Assembly: GCA_035041965.1 (NCBI GenBank)
Contig: JAPYMA010000974.1
Span: forward strand, 24,532-88,531
Length of the DNA: 64,000 nucleotides
DNA from: Anisakis pegreffii
Taxonomy: Eukaryota; Nematoda; Chromadorea; Rhabditida; Anisakidae
Reading direction: 5' to 3'
Positions within the stretch are counted from its first letter, which is position 1, and each line of letters begins with the position of its first letter. Both the position numbers and the translations under genes were made by a program. Positions 36,818 through 47,012 of the stretch are shown piece by piece. A model generated the notes under the pieces. It was not told where the DNA came from and did no database searches. It worked only from the letters and a program-made list of their open reading frames with translations.

Positions 36818-39800
36818 ATGAGCATGATGAAAATGCTGAAAAATAGCAACCTTTATGAGTGGATGTGCGCGTTGCTGATGGGCTTTGGCTGCATGTTCAT
36901 GTTCACTGGCTTCGATACGCACAGCTTCATCATCGAATACGTTCTGCATTCTGTGAATGACCGTGATCCAACTCGAATCGATCGATACGCCGGCTATTAC
37001 GGGTATTAATTTGCAGAAACAGAAATTTATATTGTTTTACGATCGTTTAATACACCATTTCATGACCCTTTCTCAGGCTGTGATTTCTTTCCTCTTTAAT
37101 AAATGCAATTGCAGTCAATCAGTGGATTACATTGTCTTCACGATAGCCAATTTGTTTGCACCATTATTAATACGATACGCTGATCCGAAGTGGTCAATCT
37201 TTGTCGGTAGCATTGCATTTACTCTATATCAGGCTGGATTTTTATACCTCAACAATTATTACTTCTATATATCGTCAGCGGTTATGGGCGCTGGTTTTGC
37301 AAGTTCGTTCTAACCTCTATTCAGTTATTCAATATCAGTTCCTTTCTAAGTTTACCCTATTCCTTTGTAAGTTTACCCTATTCCTTTGAAAGTTTACCCT
37401 ACATAAACTCTCGGCAACGCGCAAACATATGCACTAGTAAACATGTATATCGCGTTTCGCATACTTCGCTTTTCAAACCTACAAAATCGAGGGCGTGTCT
37501 AATCAAACAAATAATCATATCAAGCAGACCCAAAATTATAGAACGTATCATTGCAAAGAATTCACATATCCATGCACAAGTCTAATTTTTCAATTTTTTT
37601 CGCAGAAAAGGTGGCTATTTGCAAAGCAAGAAAATTGGATGGCACTGATGAAGGGGTATGACTGCTGATGGATATACTCAATCATCTAACAAAATTCATT
37701 GTGCTAATCTGATTAACGTTATAAAATGAAACAATTTATCGTTTAGTGTTCTATGCTGGACAAGGACGTTACTTGACCGAGCATTCAACCGAGAAGAACA
37801 TCGCTCGGAACTTTTCAGTATTCTGGGCAGTTGGGTGCATGAGGTGAAGAATTTTATTTGCTCGTGTTTAACTCGTGAGCATCACTGCGGTCCATTCAGT
37901 CTTTTTATTGCATTCATGGAATTTGCATTACTGGTGACTACTTCATAGAGGATGGTGAAGACACTTAAGGTTTCTCAAGAATAGCAACAGCAATAGAAGT
38001 GTGCTGATCTGGTAAATGAACATGATGAAACTGCACACTGCGTAAAATTGATTGAATTTTCTCCATTTTTCGGAATTGTCTCTGAATAACTAAAATTTAC
38101 ATTTGAATTCAACTCATATTATTTTCAATGATCAGTATGGCACTCGGTGGTTTAATATTGCTGGTTGTTAACGAGACAAATACAAGTGGATCGAACAGAA
38201 CTGAGGCCCATCATGATTTCTCAGAACGGAAAATTCGTCTTATCTTTGGCGCATTCGCACTGCTTTCACTCTTGTCTAATGTCACATTCTTTTTGCTTCC
38301 GAAGCGTAAGCCCGAAAATGCACTCGAAGACAATTCTGATGTAGAAAGAGGATTTTGGGACACTTTAGGTAAGTGTATTTTGAATCTGGTTCGAATGACT
38401 GGTCACTAGAAATGATCAAATGCATAAACAGAAGAGACGAAGGCCGCATATTTGGCAAAAACCTATCTGATAAACGTGTTCAAGAACTGAGCTCGTTGCC
38501 ATTCGAACGAAATGCTCCGAATCGAATTGCGTTCATGGCAAACAACGAATAACTGATTCGTGTAGCGCTGTGACTCTTTAAGACACTTCCAACTTTTTCG
38601 ATATTTCAGCATTCACTTTCAAAGCGTTCGCAAGTCCGAAACTATGGTTGTTATCCTTCTCGTGGATGTATTTGGGTCTGAGCACCGCTTTCTACTTAGG
38701 CCCATATCCAACTGCATTAATATTCACCGAATCACTAACTGAGCACACAACGCTCATACCATTCTATGCGTGTTCGATTGGTTTCGGAGAAATCATCTGT
38801 AAGTGATAAACTGCTTCCTTATGCACTGAGCGGTCTAAGTTTGTGAGCAACCTCCAAACATTCCAGCAGTTATCGACTGTTCTCTTCAATTTTCAAATTT
38901 TCTTATTAGTACTCCTGCAGCCAGTTTGACCACCGTTTTCGTCAAGGAGTTACATGTGCCGCAATGTATTTAAAGACTATCCGAACAGATGATTATTTTA
39001 CACTCATGCATAGAGCAATATTTTAATTACTGGAAGAGATTTCGATGAAATCAACCTAATTATAATTTGTGAACTCAAGCAGCATAATTCAGATTAGCTG
39101 TTGCTAAAATTATCGCGTTCAAACTGCACTAGAACATGATTTTGCACCTTTTGAGCCAACATGAAGTCGCTTTCTAAATTCGGGTATCATGAATCCAACG
39201 ATAATTGTTTGCGTTTATTTTGTTTCTAGTTTCTGCTGGTTGACTAAAATAATCAAACATCAACCTTTCTTTTTCGGGCACTAAAATCGCGAGGAGGAAG
39301 TGATTTTATTAAAGATATCCAAAATTCCGAACGTTAAAGATGAACTCGAGAGCGTAACAGCTCGAGAGCGTAACTCGACTCCATTTCTTACTATGATCAC
39401 GACCCAAAATTCACTCAAGTGATATCGGTTTTGAAATCTCTTTTTGCAGTCATCTTCACAAGTTTTTTCTCTAGAGCTGTTTCTTCTCTTTTTACAATCA
39501 AGTAGTTTTAAAAATCGAAAGAATGAGGAGTAACCATTGTTAACGAATACAACAGAAAAATATTTCAGGCGGATTGATAATCTCATATGGCTCAAATAAG
39601 TTCCGCAATTTTGCAAGATTGCCAACAATTACAATTGCTATCGTAACACACCTGATTACTTTCCTTCTAATTCTACTCTCAACACCGAGGGAATCTTCAC
39701 TTCGGCCTACCAAACAGCCAGCTCTGCTAATTCAACCGAAGCAAGTTTAACCTTTATTTAAAGTACTGTAAAGATGTTGTCTGCTGCTGTAAAAGAAAGT

Positions 39801-42800
39801 ACACTTTGTTTTCTGAATATGACTTATGTTTTAATGATCGAATGTTGTATTGCATTTAGTCCAGTGGTTCTCATAGGAGGTGAAATTACACATTTTGGAT
39901 AATTTGGAGTTGTGAAAGGGTAATGGAGGGGGTCAGGAAACTAGTATTTCATGCTGTTGTTGTGTTATGATAGAACGCCATTGTGATGGTGTTTTCTAAC
40001 TTGGTTATGTAAATGCAACACATTAGTTGATGGCAACACTCTTCATTCTCCTATTTTCTGAATATCACTAGCTCGCCCGGGCCTAACGGGGTTTTCATTC
40101 TTTTTCTTGCTGCTACAATCACTCTCATAGCTTTTATCACCAAAAGTGTCCTGTTTTGCTAATTTCTCATTCATTTCACTCAACAATTAAAGTCAAATTC
40201 TCATTCTATCAAATACACTGTATGACTGATCATTTTATTGTCGATTGTTGTTGAGCATTGTATTTTATTGCTGTATTGTTGATCTCGGCTGTCTACACTC
40301 GTCAACGCATGGAGTAAGTAGTACATGCTACAGAATAAGAAATTGATTCTAACTGTGAAGTGAAATGAGACGAAATGAATGAGAAAAACCCATCAAGAGA
40401 ACGATAATCGCAAGTAATAGCTGTGAAAGTGAATACAACCGTCTGAAAAGAATGAGAGTTCATTTGATTCAGTTTGACGTGAGCGTTTCAGAGACAATAG
40501 CTTTTCATGCAATCATAATGGACTGGAATAATGATCAACATTACGGTCTAGGATAATGGTTCTCATGGGGAGTGAAATTACCCGTTTTGGATAATGTCTT
40601 TCGGAGGAGGGGGGGGACAGCGGCCTGCCAGATCATTAAAAGGGGTAATGGAGCACCTGAACGTGAGAACCACTGGTTTAGTCGAAGTTTTGTTGCCTGG
40701 ACCGCTGAAATAATAGAGAAAAGCAACATTTTATACTGATACTGAGGAATATCACTATCTAAATTTCCAGTTTTCAGTATATATCTCCCGTTTCTATGTG
40801 GATTTTTGATTGGAGTATCTGATGGGTGCTGGAATACTCTGAGAAATTGTATCGTTGCGACATTAATGCCACGGAAACGCGCACAAGGGTTCTCATTGTC
40901 GAAATTCTTCCAGGTTCACTGTCTTTTCACTTTGCTCAAACAGAAAACGCTTGAATGTAAGCCCCGTCGAAACATAATTGAAACCTTCAGAAGCATAGTT
41001 TCGAATTTCGAAAACAAACTTCGTTTTGCGGAAGATTTTAAAATTTGAAGTCGAAATTCGAAATAATTCAAATCATTTCTCATATGGGGGATTTGGACCG
41101 AATCGGCTTTGATCATCCTGGGGTCAACATGACATTAAACATACAAAACGTCTCTCCTTAAATGAAATATACTGTAGGCTCAGATTGAGGCATCGCTCCG
41201 CACTCAATCTGAGTTCTCTCCGAAAAGTTAGGTTAAGGTTTATTACGAGTCTCATGGTAAGGCTGATCCAAGTTTTTGGCTAAGCCTTATCACTGTCATT
41301 ATACTGGGGCTCATCTCGGGGTAAGATGAAGCTTGCGACGGAACATATACTTAAATATATACCATGCTCAGCCTCAGACTTAACTCATCTTTAAGCGGAG
41401 GGTATTACGCGAGTCGGGCTTGGATCTACCCGGTCTAAGGTAAAGACTTTTTCCATGCATAGACATGTGACGAGACTCAGTCTGAGACTTATCTTAGGCT
41501 GAGGTTCACCGCAAGGTATGCGTTGAGACTCACAACGACGCTTGGATTGAAGCCTTTTTGGGGACACACAATGAAGCTAATCATCGGGTTCAGGATGAGG
41601 TTTACTTGTGGCTCATTGAAGCTCATTCCATGATTACATTAGATTAGACTGAGGTTTACTCTTGACTCATTGTGAGGCTTACCGAACATTTAGGCTGAAA
41701 CGTATTCGAGGCTTAGACTGAGAATTGTCAAGATTCTCATAGTGACGCTTATCCCGGAGCGAAACTTGATGTTTACCGTTCAGGCTGACGTTTGCAATGA
41801 AGTTTAGGGTGCGGCTTTATCAGATGTGGCTTACTATGGGACTGAAGCTAAGGCTTGCTTTGGTTAAGCCTCATCCCCATTTATGATAGATTATAATCCC
41901 AACTGCTTTAAATTCCATTCACAATTTCTTTTCTGTTTTTGGTCGGAAATTTGAAATTTGAATCGTTGTTAATTCAGAATTTCGAACTTCTTCAGTGAAT
42001 TCCGTGAAATTCCGCAAAATTTCGATTTTAAAAATGAAACTTCCAAAACCGAAAATGTAATTTTGATTTCGAACTTCAAACGAATTCGAAATTCGAAGGT
42101 TTCGATGGGGCTCATATGATGGTAAGTATCAATCGCTTCTTCGAGAATTCCAAACACTTCTACATTTAAGTAATAAGAAGTAAACAGAATAACGATTAGA
42201 ATCCTGATCACCACTGATGGATTCGGAAATTGAATTGTGTGTCAATTGGTTCAATATTGGTTTAGTGCTCCACTGAAATCTCTACAATCCTTTAAAACAG
42301 TTTTGAGAGAACTTAAAATCAATGAAGGGAGTAGACATCGAAAGATGCTTCAAACATTGCCTTCTCAGTGTTTAATAACATCACCAATTTCAGTCTCTTG
42401 CCTCATTTGCACTATTTCTACTCTCACCTGTGCTCGATATATATGCCCACATAACGATCCTCTTCATTTCCATGCTCATTGCTAGTACCACGTTCATATT
42501 AGTCGTTATACGAGCTAATCAAAAGGAACGTAAAATTGAGAGTATGGTTGTTGTCCTTAACACGAGACATTGCTCGTGGTCTATGGATTTTACACCGAAT
42601 CAAGCCGTGTCAGAAACGCAAATTCCGGATGGAAGGGAAAGCCTTTCTACACAAATTTAAAAATAACAACAATCTCTGGAATGACACTTGGATGACAGCA
42701 CTGGTTGTTTCCTGAAACTTTCCTGAACCCCGTCGTGGTTGGCTGATAAATTAACTGGCATCCTAACCTTTATCGGCTGATACGAACATTTTGGTTTTGA

Positions 42801-43433
42801 AATAGTTATGAACAATTCCGATTGACCACTTTCCTCGCTCCCTGATTTCCCGAACGAAATTGCAGTTGTTGACGAGGGTACCAGTTCAAAATGTTACAAA
42901 CAGGTGTGGATGGATTTTATAAAAAATTATTTGAAAGTTGTTGTTCGGTTTCTTAATGATATATAAATAAATGAATGCTGGAGTATTATTGAATTATAAT
43001 AATTCATTAAGTAGCCGTTGAACATAAGTATGATTGCTGAGTTCTAATTGAATGTTGATGGAGAGAAATTATGTTCAAAAGGGTCACTCCGTGAGTTTCG
43101 GAGGGGGAAGTGCTAGTTGGTTTTGTCAAAACTGCTATGAACCATAAGTGTAATCGAAATATCAAAATGAACGTTGACAATGCAATCATTTATGTGATAT
43201 TTCATTGGTTTTATCTATCGATATGTGATGATTGTGTTTTGTTGGCTGTGATGTCATACTACGAACCTATGTATAACTTAATAAATACTTCGATCTGCTA
43301 TGATAATCACTCATTAAACCATCCTTTAAGCATCGTTTGTAAACAGGAAAACATCGCAGATGTTCAGCGTCGACGCGAACCTGAAAGAATTTCCATTGTA
43401 ACGACGAATCTTGAGAGTCCGTCTCAAAAGTAA
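36818..43433 (+). CDS. UNC-93 family transporter, MFSD11-like
   Basis: Polytopic membrane protein of the major facilitator superfamily, UNC-93 group. C. elegans UNC-93 tunes a two-pore K+ channel; the MFSD11 branch has no settled substrate. Exons: 36818-37002, 37115-37293, 37747-37843, 38136-38368, 38610-38798, 39569-39740, 40778-40913, 42394-42541, 42866-42903, 43347-43433. They sum to 487 codons plus stop, all in phase. Landmarks: MFMFTGFDTHSF in helix 1, GQGRYLTEHSTEKNIARNF after helix 4, FYACSIGFGEIICG, LIGVSDGCWNTLRN, and FSLSKFFQ before the last helices; about 11-12 hydrophobic segments. A glycosylation-prone loop (NETNTSGSNRT) lies in exon 4. The intron after exon 6 appears to be GC-AG (gcaagt). 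The start is the first ATG of exon 1; an upstream exon joined at ttcacag is possible. Reading through the exon 8 donor gives an alternative stop at 42660. Which UNC-93 paralogue this is cannot be settled here. Confidence 0.92.
37340..37402. repeat. 21-base tandem repeat, 3 copies
   Basis: Unit ttcctttgtaagtttacccta, three near-identical copies, in intron 2 of the MFSD11-like gene. Confidence 0.85.
39861..39940. mobile_element. Partial MITE copy (left half)
   Basis: Begins ccagtggttctcat and then matches the left half of the element at 40553-40674 (gtgaaatta, ttttggataat). It is in intron 6 of the MFSD11-like gene. Confidence 0.55.
40553..40674. mobile_element. Short hAT-like MITE
   Basis: About 122 bases with inverted ends: ggttctca near the left edge and tgagaacca near the right. 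The 8-base flanks ggtctagg and ggtttagt agree at 6 positions, suggesting an aged target-site duplication. It is in intron 6 of the MFSD11-like gene. Related partial copies are at 39861-39940 and 13129-13200. Confidence 0.6.
40961..42111. mobile_element. Inverted-repeat element filling MFSD11-like intron 7
   Basis: The ends gccccgtcgaaac (40961) and gtttcgatggggc (ending 42111) are inverted complements with one change, and both continue inward with ttcgaatttcg-type words. The 1.15 kb between them has no ORF of note; its middle (about 41160-41880) is the eroded telomere-like tract. The element takes up most of the 1.48 kb intron 40914-42393. Target-site duplication not clear. Confidence 0.45.
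41160..41880. repeat. Eroded telomere-like tract, mainly TTAGGC sense
   Basis: Some 700 bases rich in aggctta, ttaggctga, gaggttta and gaggctta words, mostly in TTAGGC sense and much more decayed than the array at 60.7-64.0 kb. It sits inside the inverted-repeat element in intron 7. Confidence 0.55.
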
Positions 43434-45141
43434 GCATAGTATTCTTAAAAAACAGAAAGAATATAAGGCGCTCGAAGAAAACACTTTGCTCATGTCTTTG
43501 TGTGACAACAAATTACATCAACACGTTTGCAACACTGTAATGAAATTAATTATATGCAACCTAATAGACAATTTATTGCCAATCAAGTATTTCGGTGCCA
43601 TCAACGTTAATGATGGTGAACATGAGCTTTCAGCTAATTTATATCTGAGTTATAATTACTGGTATTAGTTTGTCGAATATCTTGAAGGGAGCTGGTACCA
43701 GTTCGACTTCCCACTGCAAGTTATTTCGAAGGTGCAGCTGAAGAAAATGAAAACTATGAGCAAGCAAGCAGGCTACCTCGTCTTTGAATATCACTTCAGC
43801 AACAATAAGCTGAGTTATTCAAGATTATGTTCATTCTACAGAATTCCCTTCAGGTTCAACCGCAGCTCTCACACAGACACGAATGAGTTAATCTGTTCGT
43901 TTTACAAACTCAGGAGACAAACTTTGAAATGTTTGACAGATTCACTGTTGTACACAACCTTATTGGTCGTACTCTCAAGCGCACCTCATATATGATGCTC
44001 AAAAGAATTATAGTTTGGTGAATGAGAGTGCCGCATGTCAAGGTGATAAAACGTTGTCTCACTCAGGAACATATTCGGTTATGCGTGCTGACGCCCAATC
44101 ATGCTGAAATATCTGCTGTCTTCCTGTAGCTAGTTCTTTATTGACCTTGGTAGCTAAAATTTGTTGATGCACATTCTGATCCATTTCTTGGAGTCTTCAA
44201 AGATGTGCGAGGATAAGTAGCATTTGCCTTCACTGTGTTATTCAGTATAGTGGCCAGCACCGGGAAAAATTCGTTTGAGTGATTCTAGTGACGCCATTAG
44301 GAATTGGAGATAACCATACAGCGTTGCTTGTTCAACGATGTGTAAGGGCATAGTTTTAGATTGCAGCATTTCTATCTGATCCTTATGGAAATTTTTCTTA
44401 TCAGGAAAAACTGCAGCATTTTCGACTTCTTCGTGGCTTAATTGGTACTTTTATCACTTACTGAGAGTGACTTTAGATGAGGGTCATTCAAATATAATTT
44501 AGTTGACACTGGTCTTGTATCATTTCTCGTCAAATTTTCGACGGGAAGTCGAAACGAGAAGTAATCGCGTAGACGAGATGAAACGAAAAATGATCTAGTC
44601 GAAAACAAACGAGACGAGACGAAAGCAGGAACGATCCGAGTAATCTGAGGTGATCAAATGAAACAACCATTATCTGCCTATATGGGCTGTAACTGAATTC
44701 AACGCCCTGTAAAGGGGAAAATATGATGCTGAAACATTATGGAAGCAAAACGATAAATTTTAAGTTCATAAAAACAGCCTTAAAGAAAGACCAACGCATT
44801 TTATTTCAACGCTCAAAATTGGTATATTGACTTGACCGCTAACATAGAGGTACTCACAAGACAAAAACACCTTGACGTTATAAATGCATAATTATTATAC
44901 AATGGAAGATTATGTCAATAAACGATCGGAATGTTTCAATCAAACAATCATTTCCTTGAACAGGCTATAAAATCAGTTAAAACGCTCATTCTCTTTAAAC
45001 TGCCCCGTGACCATTGGGCATCGGACGACGGAAATTAAAATCGAAATTTTGTCAAAAATCAACAATTAATCATATAAATCATTGTACCGAAGAAGTAACA
45101 GTAAATCACCAGAAAATCGGTGGAATTTTTGAAAACCAAAG
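43434..45141. other. Int­ergenic, no gene recognised
   Basis: Holds the facing 3' ends of the MFSD11-like gene (plus) and the uncharacterised membrane-protein gene (minus). A dyad-rich patch at 44530-44640 contains cgagacgagacgaaa, also found at about 8690 in CAMTA intron 2, so it may be a scattered short repeat. Open stretches at 43411-43668 and 43732-43995 plus have no splice or family support. Confidence 0.4.
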
Positions 45142-46370
45142 CTATGCTGAAGGGTTAGGCTTTCTCTCGATAACAGTAGAATTTTTGAACCAAATTTTTC
45201 GAGCTGAAAAAGCGCGAACGTGCTCTGAAATATGAACGTGCTTCTGACTGTCAACATCATTTTGCCTGAAACATTCCAAGAATCATTTCTTATTGTATTT
45301 AGCAAATGTATCGATACCAACAAGTGAACAGTCAACTCTCTAACACCTATACGATGTTCTTGATTCGCCCGTTCCACCATCGAATAATTGAACCTGACCC
45401 TTTGGTGCTTCTGAATTCTCATCGATATCGTTTTCCCTGTAACAGCTCCAAGTAATCTCATTGTCAGCATTTTTAGTGCGAGCGGAGTTTCGCTTCAGCA
45501 ATCATGTGTCAGATCGATATCTTTCTAGCCGTGCAACTACGGAACTTTTCGTATAAATTAACATGATACAGCCCGAAAGGGTTTGCATTTCCCGACGTCC
45601 GTGCGAATGACTGTTTGAAGCCTTACCATCCAAGCGCATTCAGCATCCTACCTGGACCTCAACAAAGCATCAGCAACAAAAATTAGATGAAGTCTATAAT
45701 TTAACACCTGAAGCAATCCCGATTAACTTTACAATCATAGATTGAAGCCAGCAGCAGTAGCAGCAATATGAAGACCATAATGAATACAGGCACTAGATGA
45801 TGAAATATTGGTATCTCAGAAGACTGATCAGCATCAAATACCATCGAATTGTTAGTGGTTGTTTGCTCTGAATCCATTAAAGTCGAATTCATCGTTAGTA
45901 GCACTCGTGACACTGAAATTTGTTTCAATATTCACTCAGTACCTCGGTGAATATCTGGTGAACCGTTTGTCCGGTCCGGCAATCTTTTTTGTGATGACTG
46001 CAGAAATATTTTGCAATAGAGTCACATCTGGACTTGTAATGATAATTGGCTCCAGAAGTAGCGACGCGGGTCGAACGAAGCCTTTATAAGCCATCGTCAG
46101 CGCCTTATAGTGTTGAGTAATACGCGGTTGGTTTAGTGGAAGGGAATGAGGAGGCAGTTCGAATAACAATCAAATGTTAATAACTGTCTAACTTACTTAT
46201 GTCTCATCCAGAATTGCCCTAGTAGTCTAATAACATTCAGTTCCTTACTCCTGGAAGTTGTTCAAAGACACCGAATGCACGTATTTTCGACTGTAAACTC
46301 AATCTACTCATGAATTTCCCCGCGATGACACAAAATTTGAGATTTGCAAATTCGTCGGCTGATGCACCTT
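45142..46370 (-). CDS. Uncharacterised single-pass membrane protein
   Basis: Family not recognised. Exons read on the minus strand: about 46249-46370 (ends LPG, donor gtaagg), 45944-46103, about 45728-45912, 45347-45492, 45142-45265 with a TAG stop. The third contains potential N-glycosylation sites (NST, NNS) and one transmembrane helix, HLVPVFIMVFILLLLLLASI. The last two are in phase with each other and give a polar tail of about 90 residues (including NDIDENSEAPKGQVQLFDGG). So it looks like a type I receptor- or adhesion-like protein with an outer domain and a cytoplasmic tail. The junction between exons 2 and 3 is unresolved, since the only short intron I can draw is 30 bases and puts the helix out of frame. 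A further 5' exon is possible at 46920-47012. It is convergent with the upstream transporter gene. Confidence 0.45.
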
Positions 46371-46919
46371 CTTTGAACAGTGGACATTATGACGGCCAAT
46401 AAATCGCATTAATGATGTTTCCTTGTGAGTTATTTTTTGTATAACCCAAGCACACTGACAATTTTATTCCGCTATCAAAATCGCGAGGGATATTTCAATT
46501 TCTCCGCATATTTCGCCTTTTTTTCTTCAAGGTGATAATACAAAGTCTTTTGGCGCCGTCGAACTGAAATACCATAGAGGTTGACCTTCCTCATACATGA
46601 TCACTGATACGGATATACGTTTCAGTTTAAAAATCCAACGCCGTCAACAACAGCCTTTTTCATAACGTCTTTTTAGTCAATATTTCACCTTCTAAGGGAA
46701 CAAGATAGCATCAGACGTCGAACGTTTTACCAAAATTCATTTTTTAAACCATCACAAAGGAAATGTAAGGTGCAGATAAAACGCGAAAATGAAAATATAT
46801 GCACAGAGTGAAGAGATGAACACTCATTTGATCACTGAAACATGCTTACTGTTATCTGGTAAATTTTTAATGCTAAAAGTTATCCAATTAGTAGACTAAT
46901 CAACGTTCCTTTAACGTAC

Positions 46920-47012
46920 AATTCTATAACGAAATAAATTTTTGCACCATAGTATGCAAATTCATCATGCTTCTTTACGATGAATGTTTTAGGATCATTT
47001 ACGGCATGATTC
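46920..47012 (-). CDS. Possible upstream exon of the membrane-protein gene
   Basis: Bounded by an acceptor acccacag and a donor gtacgt, encoding about 31 residues (NDPKTFIVKKHDEFAYYGAK). The opposite strand is also open here, so support is weak. Confidence 0.25.

Noticed and set aside
36818..43433. Orthologue of C. elegans unc-93 itself
   Set aside because: Landmarks fit the MFSD11 branch of the family at least as well, so the gene symbol was left blank.
45066..45470. Minus-strand open stretch of 134 codons as a gene by itself
   Set aside because: It overlaps two shorter exons in another frame that join in phase across a GT-AG intron and end in a stop. Those have the more protein-like composition.
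45142..46370. SUP-10, the membrane partner of UNC-93 in C. elegans
   Set aside because: Tempting because it is a single-pass protein beside an UNC-93 family gene. But the transporter looks MFSD11-like and I saw no sequence support for SUP-10.
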